From Eubacteriales bacterium (GTDB lineage Bacteria; Bacillota; Clostridia; Oscillospirales; CAG-272): a stretch of 37,097 bases of DNA. The notes below the pieces were generated by a model. That model worked only from the letters and a program-made list of their open reading frames with translations, made no database searches and was not told where the DNA came from. The position numbers and the translations under genes are program-made. Shown here one piece after another: positions 1 to 8,603 of the stretch. Position 1 is the stretch's first letter; each line of letters starts with the position of its first letter. Location of the stretch: positions 1-37,097 of the forward strand of contig JAHAZT010000065.1 in assembly GCA_018383975.1 (NCBI GenBank), given 5' to 3'.

Positions 1-1161
1 GCGGAATTCAGGGAGCAGGGAAAATTCCTCGAAGCACAGCGCATAGAAGAGCGCACAAAATACGATATGGAAATGATACGCGAGATAGGCTTCTGCTCCG
101 GAATAGAAAACTATTCCAGAGTGCTTTCGGGTCGGCCGGAGGGGTCTGTTCCCTTCTGTCTGCTCGATTACTTCCCGCGTGACTTTCTGCTCTTTGTCGA
201 CGAATCGCACGTCACGCTGCCGCAGGTCAGGGCTATGAGCGGAGGCGACTTCTCGCGCAAGAAAAATCTTATAGATTACGGTTTTCGTCTGCCCTCCGCA
301 TATGACAACCGCCCGCTGACCTTTGACGAATTTGAAAGCAAATTAAATCAGGTGATATACGTCAGCGCGACGCCCGGAGCTTATGAAAAGACGCACAGCA
401 CGCAGCTCGTTGAGCAGGTCATCCGCCCGACGGGACTTCTCGACCCGAAAATCGAAGTCCGCCCCGTCGCGGGACAGGTTGACGACCTTATGGGCGAGAT
501 CAAAAAGCGCACGGAAAAGGGAGAGAGGGTTCTCGTCACAACTCTTACGAAAAAAATGGCTGAGGATCTCTGCGAGTATCTTGAAATGAACCTTATAAAG
601 GTCCGCTATATTCATCACGAGGTTGAGACGATGGAGCGGCAGGAGCTGCTCCGGGACCTCCGCCTCGGCGTTTATGACGTTCTCGTCGGCATAAATCTGC
701 TGCGCGAGGGGCTTGACCTGCCGGAGGTGTCGCTCGTTGCGATTCTCGACGCTGACAAGGAAGGACTGCTGCGCTCGGAAACGTCGCTCGTTCAGACAAT
801 CGGCAGGGCGGCAAGAAACGAAAACGGCACCGTCATAATGTACGCCGACACCATAACCGATTCGATGCGCCGCGCGATTGACGAAACGGAGCGCAGGCGC
901 AGTATTCAGGAAAAATACAATAAGGAACACAATATCATTCCTCACACGATAAAAAAGGACGTCCGCGCGGTCATCGAAATTGCTTCAAGCAAGGAGATAA
1001 ACGCCGCAAAGGGCAAAAAGAAGATGGACGCAAAGGAAAGAGACGCTCTTATTGAAAAGTTGACGGCGGAAATGAAAAAAGCCGCTTCGCAGCTTGATTT
1101 TGAGCGTGCCGCTTACCTGCGCGACAGCATTGCAAAGATAAAAAACACGGAGAAAAAATAA
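1..1161 (+). CDS. uvrB: UvrABC system protein B, C-terminal part (5' end outside window)
   Basis: This is the damage-verifying helicase subunit of nucleotide excision repair. UvrA loads it on DNA and it recruits the UvrC nuclease. The frame is open from base 1, so the gene continues upstream; the first in-window Met (67) is internal. Visible are the helicase motif II box DESH at 199-210, the SATPGAYE motif near 364-387, and the motif V/VI region ([26 protein letters not shown]). A C-terminal UVR domain, the UvrC contact, lies near 1045-1140. The stop at 1159 is followed after one base by the uvrA start, so the two genes are surely co-transcribed. The family is highly conserved and nothing looks degraded. 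Confidence 0.98.
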   Translation, partial: AEFREQGKFLEAQRIEERTKYDMEMIREIGFCSGIENYSRVLSGRPEGSVPFCLLDYFPRDFLLFVDESHVTLPQVRAMSGGDFSRKKNLIDYGFRLPSAYDNRPLTFDEFESKLNQVIYVSATPGAYEKTHSTQLVEQVIRPTGLLDPKIEVRPVAGQVDDLMGEIKKRTEKGERVLVTTLTKKMAEDLCEYLEMNLIKVRYIHHEVETMERQELLRDLRLGVYDVLVGINLLREGLDLPEVSLVAILDADKEGLLRSETSLVQTIGRAARNENGTVIMYADTITDSMRRAIDETERRRSIQEKYNKEHNIIPHTIKKDVRAVIEIASSKEINAAKGKKKMDAKERDALIEKLTAEMKKAASQLDFERAAYLRDSIAKIKNTEKK

Positions 1162-1162
1162 A

Positions 1163-3976
1163 ATGCCCGCAAAATTCATTCATGTGAAGGGTGTGCGAGT
1201 GCACAACCTCAAAAACATAGAGCTGACAATCCCCCGCGATAAACTCGTGGTATTCACGGGACTTTCCGGCTCGGGTAAATCGTCGCTCGCCTTTGATACA
1301 ATCTATGCCGAGGGACACAGGCGGTTCGTTGAGTCGCTCTCGTCATACGCAAGGCAGTTTCTCGGTCAGCTTGACAAGCCCGATATAGATTTTATCGAGG
1401 GACTTTCGCCCGCTATTTCGATTGATCAGAAAACAACCTCCAAAAACCCGCGCTCGACCGTCGGCACGGTGACGGAAATATACGATTATCTCCGCCTGCT
1501 TTATGCAAGAGTCGGAATTCCGCATTGCCCCGTCTGCGGCAAGGAAATATACCGCATGCCCACCGACGTTATGATAGACAGGATAATGGCTATGCCCGAG
1601 GGCACGAAATTTATGGTTTCCGCGCCCGTCGCAAGGGGGAAAAAGGGTCGGTTTGAGAAAGTGTTTGACGACGCACGCAAAAACGGCTTTTCAAGGGCGC
1701 GCGTCGACGGAACGGTATATTCAATCGACGAGATTCCGGAGCTTGACAAGAACAAAAAGCACAATATTGAAATCCTCGTCGACAGACTCGTCCGCAGAGA
1801 GGGGATTGAGCAGCGCCTTTCGGACTCGCTTGAAACCGCGCTTTCAATGGGCGGCGGCACCGTCTCCGTAATCAATGCGGAAACGGAGGAGGAGCAGACC
1901 TTTTCGCAGAATTACGCCTGCGAGGAGCACGGCTTTTCCGTTCCGGAGCTTGAACCGAGAATGTTCTCCTTCAATAATCCCATAGGCGCGTGCGAAAAAT
2001 GCGCGGGGCTCGGCGAGCTTCAGACGTTTTCCGTCGAAAAAATGATTCCGGACGAGTCGCTTTCCCTGCGCGAGGGAGCAATCAACGTAAACGGCTTCAA
2101 AAGTCTTGACGAGGACTCCTGGTCGGGGCCTCTGATAGAGGAGGTCGGCAAAAGTCACGGCTTTACGCTTGATACAAAGCTCTGCGATTTTTCAGTCGAC
2201 GCGAAAAATGCCCTGCTCTACGGCACGGGCGACGAAAAATATCACGTTATCCGCAGTTTTGCGGGGCTTGAACACGACCAGATTGTAAAATGGGCAGGAC
2301 TTGTGAACACCGTTCAGACGCGTTTTGCGCAGATGCAAAACGAATATTATCAGGAATTTCTTGAGTTTGTCCCGTGTCCGGAGTGTCACGGCAAGCGACT
2401 GAAAAAAGAGGTGCTTTCGGTCACCGTCGGCGGACGGAATATAGACGAGGTCTGCTCGCTCGACATTGCTTCCGCTCTCGACTTTTTTGAAAAACTTTCG
2501 CTTACGGGCGCGGACGAGCAGATTGCAAGGGAAATTCTGAAAGAGATAAAATCACGGCTCGGATTTCTCAAAAGCGTCGGACTCGAATATCTCACGCTCA
2601 GCAGAAAGGCAGGGACGCTTTCCGGCGGCGAGGCGCAGAGAATACGCCTTGCAACGCAGATCGGCTCGTCGCTTGTCGGCGTGCTTTATATTCTCGATGA
2701 GCCGAGCATAGGGCTTCATCAGCGCGACAACCGTAAGCTGATTGATACCCTTCTCCGCCTGCGCGATACGGGGAATTCGGTCATCGTCGTCGAGCACGAC
2801 GAGGAAACAATGCTCGCTTCGGACTATATCGTCGATATCGGTCCCGGCGCGGGCGTTCACGGCGGCGAGGTCGTCGCGGTGGGCACTCCGGAGGAAATTA
2901 TGGCTTGCGAAAAGTCGATAACGGGTCAGTATCTTTCGCATAAAAAAGTCATTCCCGTGCCGGAAAAACGCAGAGAAGGCAACGGAAAATATCTTGTTGT
3001 CCGCGGAGCGAGAGAAAACAACCTCAAAAATATAACGGTCCGCTTCCCGCTCGGAAAATTCATCTGCGTGACGGGCGTCTCCGGCTCCGGAAAATCGTCG
3101 CTTGTCAATGCCGTGCTTCTCAAAACGCTCCAGAAAAAGCTCAACCGCGCCATAACATACCCCGGCAAATGCGACGGTATCGACGGAATCGAAGAGTTGG
3201 ATAAGGTGATAGCAATCGACCAGAGCCCGATCGGGCGCACACCGCGATCAAATCCTGCAACCTATACCGGACTTTTTACGGACATCCGCGAGCTTTTCGC
3301 AAGCACGCCGGACGCAAAAGTCCGCGGCTATTCCTCCGGTCGCTTCTCGTTCAACGTCAAGGGCGGGCGCTGCGAAGCGTGTCAGGGTGACGGCGTGCGC
3401 TGTATCGAAATGCATTTTCTCCCCGACGTTTACGTCACGTGTGACGTTTGTCACGGCAAACGCTACAACAGAGAAACGCTTGAAGTGAAATACAAGGGCA
3501 AAAGTATTTTCGACGTACTTGATATGACTGTCGAAGAGGGGCTGAAATTCTTTGAAAATCTGCCGAAGCTCCGCCGCAAGCTGCAAACGCTTTATGACGT
3601 CGGTCTCGGATATATAAAGATCGGGCAGTCGTCAACGACGCTCTCCGGCGGCGAAGCGCAGAGGGTCAAGCTCGCAACGGAGCTTGCGAGAAGAGGCACG
3701 GGAAGGACGGTCTATATTCTCGACGAGCCGACAACGGGTCTCCATTCGGAGGACGTCCGCAAGCTGCTTGAAATGCTTTCAAGACTCTGCGAAAACGGAA
3801 ACACCGTCATAGTGATAGAGCATAATCTCGATGTCATCAAAACCGCCGACCATATAATCGACCTCGGTCCGGAGGGCGGCTCCGGAGGCGGAACGGTAAT
3901 TGCCGAAGGAACGCCGGAGGAGGTCGCAAAATGCGAAAAATCCTATACCGGACAGTTCCTTGCAAAGCTGCTCTGA
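1163..3976 (+). CDS. uvrA: UvrABC system protein A, excinuclease ATPase
   Basis: The 937-aa damage sensor of nucleotide excision repair is full length for the family (about 940 aa). It carries two ABC-type ATPase modules. The first Walker [10 protein letters not shown], is at residues 33-41 and the second, GVSGSGKSS, at about 636-644. Both halves have an LSGGEAQR signature. Zinc-binding CxxC pairs appear as CPVC, CEKC and CPEC in the first half and CEAC...CDVC in the second. It starts one base after the uvrB stop. A strong hairpin terminator follows the stop directly, so uvrB-uvrA is a closed unit. In many Clostridia uvrC follows; here it does not. Confidence 0.99.
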   Translation: MPAKFIHVKGVRVHNLKNIELTIPRDKLVVFTGLSGSGKSSLAFDTIYAEGHRRFVESLSSYARQFLGQLDKPDIDFIEGLSPAISIDQKTTSKNPRSTVGTVTEIYDYLRLLYARVGIPHCPVCGKEIYRMPTDVMIDRIMAMPEGTKFMVSAPVARGKKGRFEKVFDDARKNGFSRARVDGTVYSIDEIPELDKNKKHNIEILVDRLVRREGIEQRLSDSLETALSMGGGTVSVINAETEEEQTFSQNYACEEHGFSVPELEPRMFSFNNPIGACEKCAGLGELQTFSVEKMIPDESLSLREGAINVNGFKSLDEDSWSGPLIEEVGKSHGFTLDTKLCDFSVDAKNALLYGTGDEKYHVIRSFAGLEHDQIVKWAGLVNTVQTRFAQMQNEYYQEFLEFVPCPECHGKRLKKEVLSVTVGGRNIDEVCSLDIASALDFFEKLSLTGADEQIAREILKEIKSRLGFLKSVGLEYLTLSRKAGTLSGGEAQRIRLATQIGSSLVGVLYILDEPSIGLHQRDNRKLIDTLLRLRDTGNSVIVVEHDEETMLASDYIVDIGPGAGVHGGEVVAVGTPEEIMACEKSITGQYLSHKKVIPVPEKRREGNGKYLVVRGARENNLKNITVRFPLGKFICVTGVSGSGKSSLVNAVLLKTLQKKLNRAITYPGKCDGIDGIEELDKVIAIDQSPIGRTPRSNPATYTGLFTDIRELFASTPDAKVRGYSSGRFSFNVKGGRCEACQGDGVRCIEMHFLPDVYVTCDVCHGKRYNRETLEVKYKGKSIFDVLDMTVEEGLKFFENLPKLRRKLQTLYDVGLGYIKIGQSSTTLSGGEAQRVKLATELARRGTGRTVYILDEPTTGLHSEDVRKLLEMLSRLCENGNTVIVIEHNLDVIKTADHIIDLGPEGGSGGGTVIAEGTPEEVAKCEKSYTGQFLAKLL

Positions 3977-3980
3977 TGAC

Positions 3981-4008
3981 AAAACGCACCGCGCTTGCGG
4001 TGCGTTTT
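3981..4008 (+). terminator. Intrinsic terminator after uvrA
   Basis: A perfect 12-bp stem (3981-3992 with 3997-4008) has a 4-base loop, and its outer arm is TTTT. It begins four bases after the uvrA stop and ends just before the toxin promoter, so it separates the repair operon from the toxin locus. Confidence 0.9.
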
Positions 4009-4011
4009 GTA

Positions 4012-4040
4012 TTGACATTTCCCATATTTGATGCTATAAT
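4012..4040 (+). promoter_or_regulatory. Perfect sigma-A promoter of the type I toxin mRNA
   Basis: TTGACA (4012-4017), a 17-bp spacer and TATAAT (4035-4040). TGC directly before the -10 box makes it an extended -10 as well. Transcription should start near 4047, exactly where the long 5'-3' inverted repeat of the toxin mRNA begins. This is the strongest promoter by inspection in the window. Confidence 0.93.
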
Positions 4041-4049
4041 CTTTTTTCG

Positions 4050-4295
4050 GAAGCCACCATGACGGTGCGGTTGCTCCCTTCTTATTCAAGAGGGAGTGCA
4101 AAATTTCTTTCTCCCTCGATAAACGGAGGGAGGTGATGCTATGTACATAACGCTCTCGGAGCTTATCGCAATATTAACCTTTTGCGTTCTCCTTGCCGGG
4201 TATATATCAGAACAAAAAAAGAAATAACCGCCAGGGCTGCGAACTCGTGCGGTTAATTCTTAACTCATAAGGGAGCAACCGTAATCGGTGGCTTC
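4050..4295. repeat. Interrupted inverted repeat at both ends of the toxin transcript
   Basis: The arms GAAGCCACC (4050-4058) and GGTTGCTCCCTT (4069-4080) face their complements at 4287-4295 and 4269-4280. They flank the toxin reading frame and lie at the predicted mRNA 5' and 3' ends. The arms could circularise the mRNA and block ribosome access. A competing local hairpin can form between TGCTCCCT (4072-4079) and AGGGAGTGCA (4091-4100), so the 5' leader has at least two alternative folds. Confidence 0.85.
4141..4227 (+). CDS. Small hydrophobic type I toxin-like peptide (28 aa)
   Basis: This is a 28-residue peptide with N-terminus MYITLSELIA, one hydrophobic segment (about residues 8-22) and a polar end SEQKKK. 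The layout matches the holin-like type I toxins of Bacillota (BsrE, BsrG and TxpA of Bacillus subtilis), which insert in the membrane; assignment to that group is by resemblance. GGAGGTGAT at 4129-4137 gives a near-perfect Shine-Dalgarno with 7-base spacing from the GGAGG core. That site is buried in a hairpin: 4111-4117 pairs with 4126-4132 over an 8-base loop. The predicted mRNA (about 4047-4300) has complementary ends: 4050-4058 pairs with 4287-4295, and 4069-4080 with 4269-4280. Such 5'-3' pairing is known to keep toxin mRNAs inactive. An antisense RNA overlaps the stop codon and 3' UTR. Confidence 0.85.
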   Translation: MYITLSELIAILTFCVLLAGYISEQKKK

Positions 4296-4300
4296 TTTCT
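4212..4300 (-). ncRNA. Antisense RNA antitoxin to the toxin mRNA
   Basis: A predicted RNA of about 88 nt starts near 4300 from a consensus promoter on the minus strand and runs convergently into the toxin gene. It ends at an intrinsic terminator: stem 4249-4255 with 4225-4231, followed on the minus strand by TTTC and seven T. The RNA is complementary to the toxin 3' UTR, including the 3' inverted-repeat arm and the stop codon. This matches known type I antitoxins that pair with the toxin mRNA 3' end. The transcript itself is inferred from promoter and terminator, not observed. Confidence 0.82.
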
Positions 4301-4306
4301 ATGCTT

Positions 4307-4335
4307 ATTATACAGCGTTTTTGCCCGATTGTCAA
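4307..4335 (-). promoter_or_regulatory. Perfect sigma-A promoter of the antisense antitoxin RNA
   Basis: Read on the minus strand: TTGACA (4335-4330), a 17-bp spacer and TATAAT (4312-4307). It faces the toxin promoter, and both are exact consensus with a 17-bp spacer. The region from here to the ftsH start (4336-4539) holds no gene and no clear second regulatory structure; a weak CATAAT near 4462 may be part of an ftsH promoter. Confidence 0.92.
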
Positions 4336-4539
4336 CAGAAAAATGCAAAATTTCAAATCGGCAGGGCATTTATCCCCTCTCAAATACACAATTTATTTAC
4401 AAAACGTCAACACACGCGGCGCGCTTCTCTGTTATTATTTATATAGCTTATGAATATCGGGCATAATATTTTAACAATCGCATAAATTAAAGCGTGTCAC
4501 CGCTTTGAAAAATGCGGCAAACGGAGGTAAACTGACATA

Positions 4540-6540
4540 ATGAAATCAACCCTGAAAACGGTTCTGCTTTATGCTGCCGTCGTACTTGCAATAATCCTCG
4601 CCGTATCGTGGATGCTTTCGTCCGGACAGAACAAAGCGCCGACATACGGAGATATTATTGACCTTTTCAACAAAGGCAAGGTTACGGAATTCAACGTAAA
4701 CAAAAACAACGTGCTCACCGTCAAAACCACGGACGACGAGAAGTTTGAAATAGTTATACGCAGCGTCGATATGTTCAGAAAGGATATCGACGGGTATCTC
4801 ACGGCGCAGCTCGCGCTCCCCGAAAAGGACAGAACGCTCGTGAAATGGGATATCAAGGACAATCAGCCGTCAATCTGGCTGTCCATCCTTCCCTATGGCA
4901 TTATGCTTGTGATTTTTATCGGCTTCTGGCTTTATATGACGTCGAAGGTAAACGGTATGAACGGAAAGATGAATGCCTTCTCCCGTGCGCATATAACCTT
5001 CGGAAACGACAGAAAGGATAAAGTCCTCTTCTCCGACGTTGCCGGCTGTGATGAGGAAAAGCAGGATCTGCGCGAGGTTGTCGATTACCTCCGCGACCCC
5101 ACAAAATACAGAAAGCTCGGCGCAAAAATACCGCACGGCGTACTTCTGGTCGGACCTCCCGGAACGGGTAAAACTCTTCTCGCAAAGGCGGTTGCCGGTG
5201 AAGCCGACGTTCCCTTCCTCTCAATCTCCGCTTCGGACTTTGTGGAAATGTATGTCGGCGTCGGTGCGTCAAGAGTCCGCGACCTTTTTGAAACGGCAAA
5301 GCGCGCTCCGGCGAGCATTATATTCATAGACGAAATCGACGCCGTCGGTCGTCACAGAGGCGCAGGCCTCGGCGGCGGTCACGACGAAAGAGAGCAGACC
5401 CTGAACCAACTGCTTGTCGAAATGGACGGCTTCGGATCTCAGGACGGCGTCATCGTAATGGCGGCGACAAACCGCCCCGATATTCTTGACCCCGCTCTTC
5501 TCCGCCCCGGTCGTTTCGACCGTCAGGTAACCGTCAGCTATCCGGACATCAAGGGCAGAGAGGAAATTCTCCGCGTCCACGCAAGAAACAAGCCCTTTGA
5601 GCAGTCCGTTGACTTTTCACGCGTCGCGCAGACGACAGTCGGCTTTACGGGCGCAGACCTTGCAAACCTTCTCAACGAAGCGGCTCTCCTCGCGGCAAGA
5701 AAGAACAAATCGCTCATAGGCGAGCCGGATATAGAAGAGGCACTTATAAAAGTAACCGTCGGCACGCAGAAAAAATCAAGAAAAATCAAAGAGAGCGAAA
5801 GGAGAAACACCGCTTATCACGAAGCAGGTCACGCAGTGCTGGCTCACCTGCTCCCGACGCAGGACCCCGTCCGCGAAATTTCAATCATTCCCAGCGGCAG
5901 AGCCCTCGGCTATACGCTCAATCCGCCGGTTGAAGATAAATACAGCGAATACAAAAAGCAGCTTATTGAAGAAATCACAATGCTTCTCGGCGGCAGAGCG
6001 GCTGAAGAAATCGTCTTCGGCGATGTTTCCGGCGGCGCGTCCAACGATATTATGCGCGCGACGCAGGTCGCAAGAAAAATGGTCACCGTTTACGGTATGA
6101 GCGACCTCGGCACAATCCGCTTCGGCGGCGAACATTCAAGCGATGAGGTTTTCCTCGGCAGAGATTTCAATTCGTCGAAGGATTATTCGGAGGAAACCGC
6201 CGCGCTTATCGACGAGCAGATAAAGAAGATTGTCGACGGAGCATATGCGGAAGCAAAGCGTATTCTTTCCGAAAATCGCTCCAAGCTCGACTTTATCGTC
6301 GAATTCCTTCTCAAATATGAGGTTATGGACGACAAGCAGTTTACGGCGGCTATGAACGGCGCAACCATGGAAGAGGTTGAGCAGATAGGTGAGGAGCGCC
6401 GCAAAAAGAGCGAAGAAGAAAATGCGCTCCGCGCAAAAGCCGACGAAGAAAACCGTCGCGCGGATGAAGAGCGTCGCAGAAAAGAAGAGGAGCGCCGTCG
6501 CAACGACGACGACCGCTTCAACCACATCTACGGCGGCTGA
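4540..6540 (+). CDS. ftsH: ATP-dependent zinc metalloprotease FtsH
   Basis: This membrane-anchored AAA+ protease degrades misfolded and regulatory membrane and cytosolic proteins. The 666-aa protein has two N-terminal membrane segments (about residues 7-27 and 111-133) enclosing an extracytoplasmic domain. The AAA module has Walker A GPPGTGKT (205-212), Walker B IIFIDEID (260-267) and a second region of homology near 311-328. The peptidase has the zinc site HEAGH (427-431), with a likely third ligand at D503. The C-terminus is a highly charged Arg/Glu-rich tail (about 615-655). GGAGG at 4523-4527 precedes the ATG with a longish 12-base spacing. Its usual Bacillota neighbours tilS and hpt are absent. 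It ends at a bidirectional terminator shared with convergent alr. Confidence 0.98.
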   Translation: MKSTLKTVLLYAAVVLAIILAVSWMLSSGQNKAPTYGDIIDLFNKGKVTEFNVNKNNVLTVKTTDDEKFEIVIRSVDMFRKDIDGYLTAQLALPEKDRTLVKWDIKDNQPSIWLSILPYGIMLVIFIGFWLYMTSKVNGMNGKMNAFSRAHITFGNDRKDKVLFSDVAGCDEEKQDLREVVDYLRDPTKYRKLGAKIPHGVLLVGPPGTGKTLLAKAVAGEADVPFLSISASDFVEMYVGVGASRVRDLFETAKRAPASIIFIDEIDAVGRHRGAGLGGGHDEREQTLNQLLVEMDGFGSQDGVIVMAATNRPDILDPALLRPGRFDRQVTVSYPDIKGREEILRVHARNKPFEQSVDFSRVAQTTVGFTGADLANLLNEAALLAARKNKSLIGEPDIEEALIKVTVGTQKKSRKIKESERRNTAYHEAGHAVLAHLLPTQDPVREISIIPSGRALGYTLNPPVEDKYSEYKKQLIEEITMLLGGRAAEEIVFGDVSGGASNDIMRATQVARKMVTVYGMSDLGTIRFGGEHSSDEVFLGRDFNSSKDYSEETAALIDEQIKKIVDGAYAEAKRILSENRSKLDFIVEFLLKYEVMDDKQFTAAMNGATMEEVEQIGEERRKKSEEENALRAKADEENRRADEERRRKEEERRRNDDDRFNHIYGG

Positions 6541-6553
6541 AAAGAATAAAAGA

Positions 6554-6584
6554 AAAACAGCAAGCGGTTGCGCTTGCTGTTTTT
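6554..6584. terminator. Bidirectional terminator between ftsH and alr
   Basis: The stem AACAGCAAGCG/CGCTTGCTGTT has a short loop and is flanked by A-runs on the left and T-runs on the right, so it works for both converging genes. It sits 14 bases after the ftsH stop. Confidence 0.9.
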
Positions 6585-6587
6585 GTT

Positions 6588-7754
6588 TCACCCGAAATAA
6601 TTTCCGATATATGAAAACGTGCCGATTGTTTTTCCGCCGGAGATAAACACCCTCGGCACGCGGCAGTCCAGCCGACAGACGATATCATAATTTATCGTGC
6701 CGGCGATTTTCGCAATGTCGTCCGCAGTTATAACGGCGTCTCCGTCCCTGCCGAAGATTACAGCCGTATCACCGACGCCGACGTTTCTGGCGTCCGTCAC
6801 GTCAACCATCATCTGATCCATACAGACCCTGCCGACTATCGGCACTTTCCTGCCGGAAATGATGACGCTGCCCTTGCCGGAGAGCGAAAGCGGAATTCCG
6901 TCCGCATAGCCGATTGCAAGAGTTGCGATTTTCATCGGCTTTTCCGCCGTGAACGTATGCCCGTAGCTTATTTTTGTTCCTGCCGGAACGGTTTTTACAT
7001 GCGTCACCTTCGTTTTCAGCGACATAACCGGCAGAAGCGGGAGATTTTCCTTTCTGACCTCGTCCGAGGGGTACATTCCGTACATAACTATGCCGACGCG
7101 AACCGCCTCATAGCTGTCGGCGCAGTCCGTAAACGCGGCGGAATTATCGCATGAGCGCAGACCGATGTCATATCCGTCCGCTTGAAGTTTTTCGCAAAAG
7201 GCGTCAAACCTTTTCGCCTGCTCACGCAAAGAGGATTTATCGCTGCTGTCGGCGCATGCATAATGCGTGATAATGCCGATAAAATCAATGTTTTTCTCCG
7301 CATAAATCGCCTCTGCCTCGCATATTCCGCAGTCGTCCGAGGCAATGCCTATCCTGCCCATACCGGTATCGACGGCGATATATGCTCTTGCCCTTTTGCC
7401 TTCCGCCATCGCCGCTGCCGAAAGCGCGCTTGCGCTCTCTTTGGAAAAAACAACGGTTGCGATGTCATTTTCGATTATCATCGGATACTGCGCCTGCGGC
7501 ACGGGGCTCAGAATGAGAATTTCCTTCTCTATCCCCGCCTTGCGCAGCTCCATCGCTTCTTCAAAAGTCGCAACCGCGAACGCGTCCGCATATCCGCTTA
7601 TCACGGGAGCAAGCTGCATTGCTCCGTGACCGTATGCATTCGCCTTGACAACAGCCGTTATTTTTCTTTTCCCCGCGCGTTTTTTAATCCCGCGCAGATT
7701 ATGTATCAGAGCGTCGATATCTATCTCCGCCCAAGCCCTGAGAAACTCCGTCAA
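6588..7754 (-). CDS. alr: Alanine racemase
   Basis: This PLP enzyme makes D-alanine for peptidoglycan. The 388-aa protein is the normal size. The PLP lysine is K37 in VVKANAYGHG. R134 lies in DTGMGRIG, and the likely catalytic tyrosine of the partner subunit is Y264 in ISYGHTF. IGYADG (281-286) and CMDQMMVD (311-318) are further family landmarks. The start is TTG: GGGAG lies 5 bases upstream and the protein start MTEFLRAWAEID aligns with the family N-terminus. It follows the HAD phosphatase gene by 44 bases on the same strand and probably shares its promoter. Confidence 0.97.
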   Translation of the reverse strand: MTEFLRAWAEIDIDALIHNLRGIKKRAGKRKITAVVKANAYGHGAMQLAPVISGYADAFAVATFEEAMELRKAGIEKEILILSPVPQAQYPMIIENDIATVVFSKESASALSAAAMAEGKRARAYIAVDTGMGRIGIASDDCGICEAEAIYAEKNIDFIGIITHYACADSSDKSSLREQAKRFDAFCEKLQADGYDIGLRSCDNSAAFTDCADSYEAVRVGIVMYGMYPSDEVRKENLPLLPVMSLKTKVTHVKTVPAGTKISYGHTFTAEKPMKIATLAIGYADGIPLSLSGKGSVIISGRKVPIVGRVCMDQMMVDVTDARNVGVGDTAVIFGRDGDAVITADDIAKIAGTINYDIVCRLDCRVPRVFISGGKTIGTFSYIGNYFG

Positions 7755-7798
7755 AGCCGCTCCCTCTTTCGTTTTTTTATGTATTATATGCTTTCCCG

Positions 7799-8452
7799 TT
7801 ATTTATTGATATCAAGAAAATCCGTCGGCACGGAAAGTATTCTGACGCCGTTTTCGCGCATAAAGCCCTCCGTTTCGGGCGTTTTGCTCTCTGACCAGCC
7901 GGCATAATAAAAATCGGCGCCGGCGGCAATCGTCATATCATAGCCGGGTTTTAAGTCGTCTATAACGGCAATATCCTTCGGGGAGAGATTATATTTCTCC
8001 ATTATCCGCTCAAGCGGATATGTCGACGGCTTTCTGTATTTTTCTTCAAGCTCCCAGCCGAAAACCACGTCCGGCGCGGGCAAGCCGTGATGAGAATAGT
8101 CGCGCAGAATCGTATCCGAAAACGAATGAGAAACAACGCAGAATATTCCGCCCGCCTCCTTCTGACGTCGGATAATCTCCCCTATTCCGTCATAAAAGTC
8201 GGGTATGTGCGTGCTTGTAAATTCGCGCCAGATATCAACCTCAAGCTTCATTTCCTCCTCCGTGAAATGATAGACGTCATTGCACATCGCAAGAAAGCCA
8301 ATACCGAAATTATACTCTATGAATTCGTCAAGCGTAAGCCTCTCCGACGGGCGCAGAAGCTCAAGCGTTTTCATAAAGGCGGGATAATGTATTTCCGGAG
8401 TGCTTTTTACGGATGTATCATCGTGATCCAGTACGAGCGCTTTGTATTTCAT
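7799..8452 (-). CDS. HAD-superfamily hydrolase (phosphatase-like)
   Basis: The 217-aa haloacid-dehalogenase-fold protein has all four motifs. Motif I is LDHDDTS, with nucleophile D9 and acid/base D11. Motif II is S108 in VVSHS, motif III is K141 in YRKPST, and motif IV is D165/D166 in VIDDLKPG. A helical cap lies between motifs I and II (about residues 16-95), as in phosphoglycolate-phosphatase-like enzymes. The usual Gly after the second motif-I Asp is Asp here (DHDDT rather than DxDGT), which is tolerated in the family. The substrate cannot be read from sequence. GAGGGGG upstream of the ATG is the ribosome site. It is first gene of a probable two-gene unit with alr. Confidence 0.88.
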   Translation of the reverse strand: MKYKALVLDHDDTSVKSTPEIHYPAFMKTLELLRPSERLTLDEFIEYNFGIGFLAMCNDVYHFTEEEMKLEVDIWREFTSTHIPDFYDGIGEIIRRQKEAGGIFCVVSHSFSDTILRDYSHHGLPAPDVVFGWELEEKYRKPSTYPLERIMEKYNLSPKDIAVIDDLKPGYDMTIAAGADFYYAGWSESKTPETEGFMRENGVRILSVPTDFLDINK

Positions 8453-8492
8453 TATTTTCCCCCTCGGTTTGATTTTTTCGTTTTGTCTTAAA

Positions 8493-8521
8493 ATTTTATC
8501 ATAAAACCGTCACAAATTCAA
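8493..8521 (-). promoter_or_regulatory. Promoter for the HAD phosphatase-alr unit
   Basis: Read on the minus strand: TTGAAT (8521-8516), a 17-bp spacer and TAAAAT (8498-8493), with TGA before the -10 box (extended -10 type). It lies back to back with the peptidase promoter at 8540-8568. Confidence 0.72.
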
Positions 8522-8539
8522 TATATAGCGAAAAAATGC

Positions 8540-8568
8540 TTGAAAACAAATGCAAAAAGGGGTAGAAT
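8540..8568 (+). promoter_or_regulatory. Promoter for the M3 oligopeptidase
   Basis: TTGAAA (8540-8545), a 17-bp spacer and TAGAAT (8563-8568). The start codon lies 36 bases beyond the -10 box, with GGAGG at 8590-8594. Confidence 0.8.
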
Positions 8569-8603
8569 GTTCTTGTAATATTTTTTTACGGAGGTAATTT
8601 TAT

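Noticed and set aside
4540..4575. Possible heat-shock operator ahead of ftsH
   Set aside because: No CIRCE-like inverted repeat or other recognised stress operator was found between 4336 and 4539; only weak promoter-like boxes are present.
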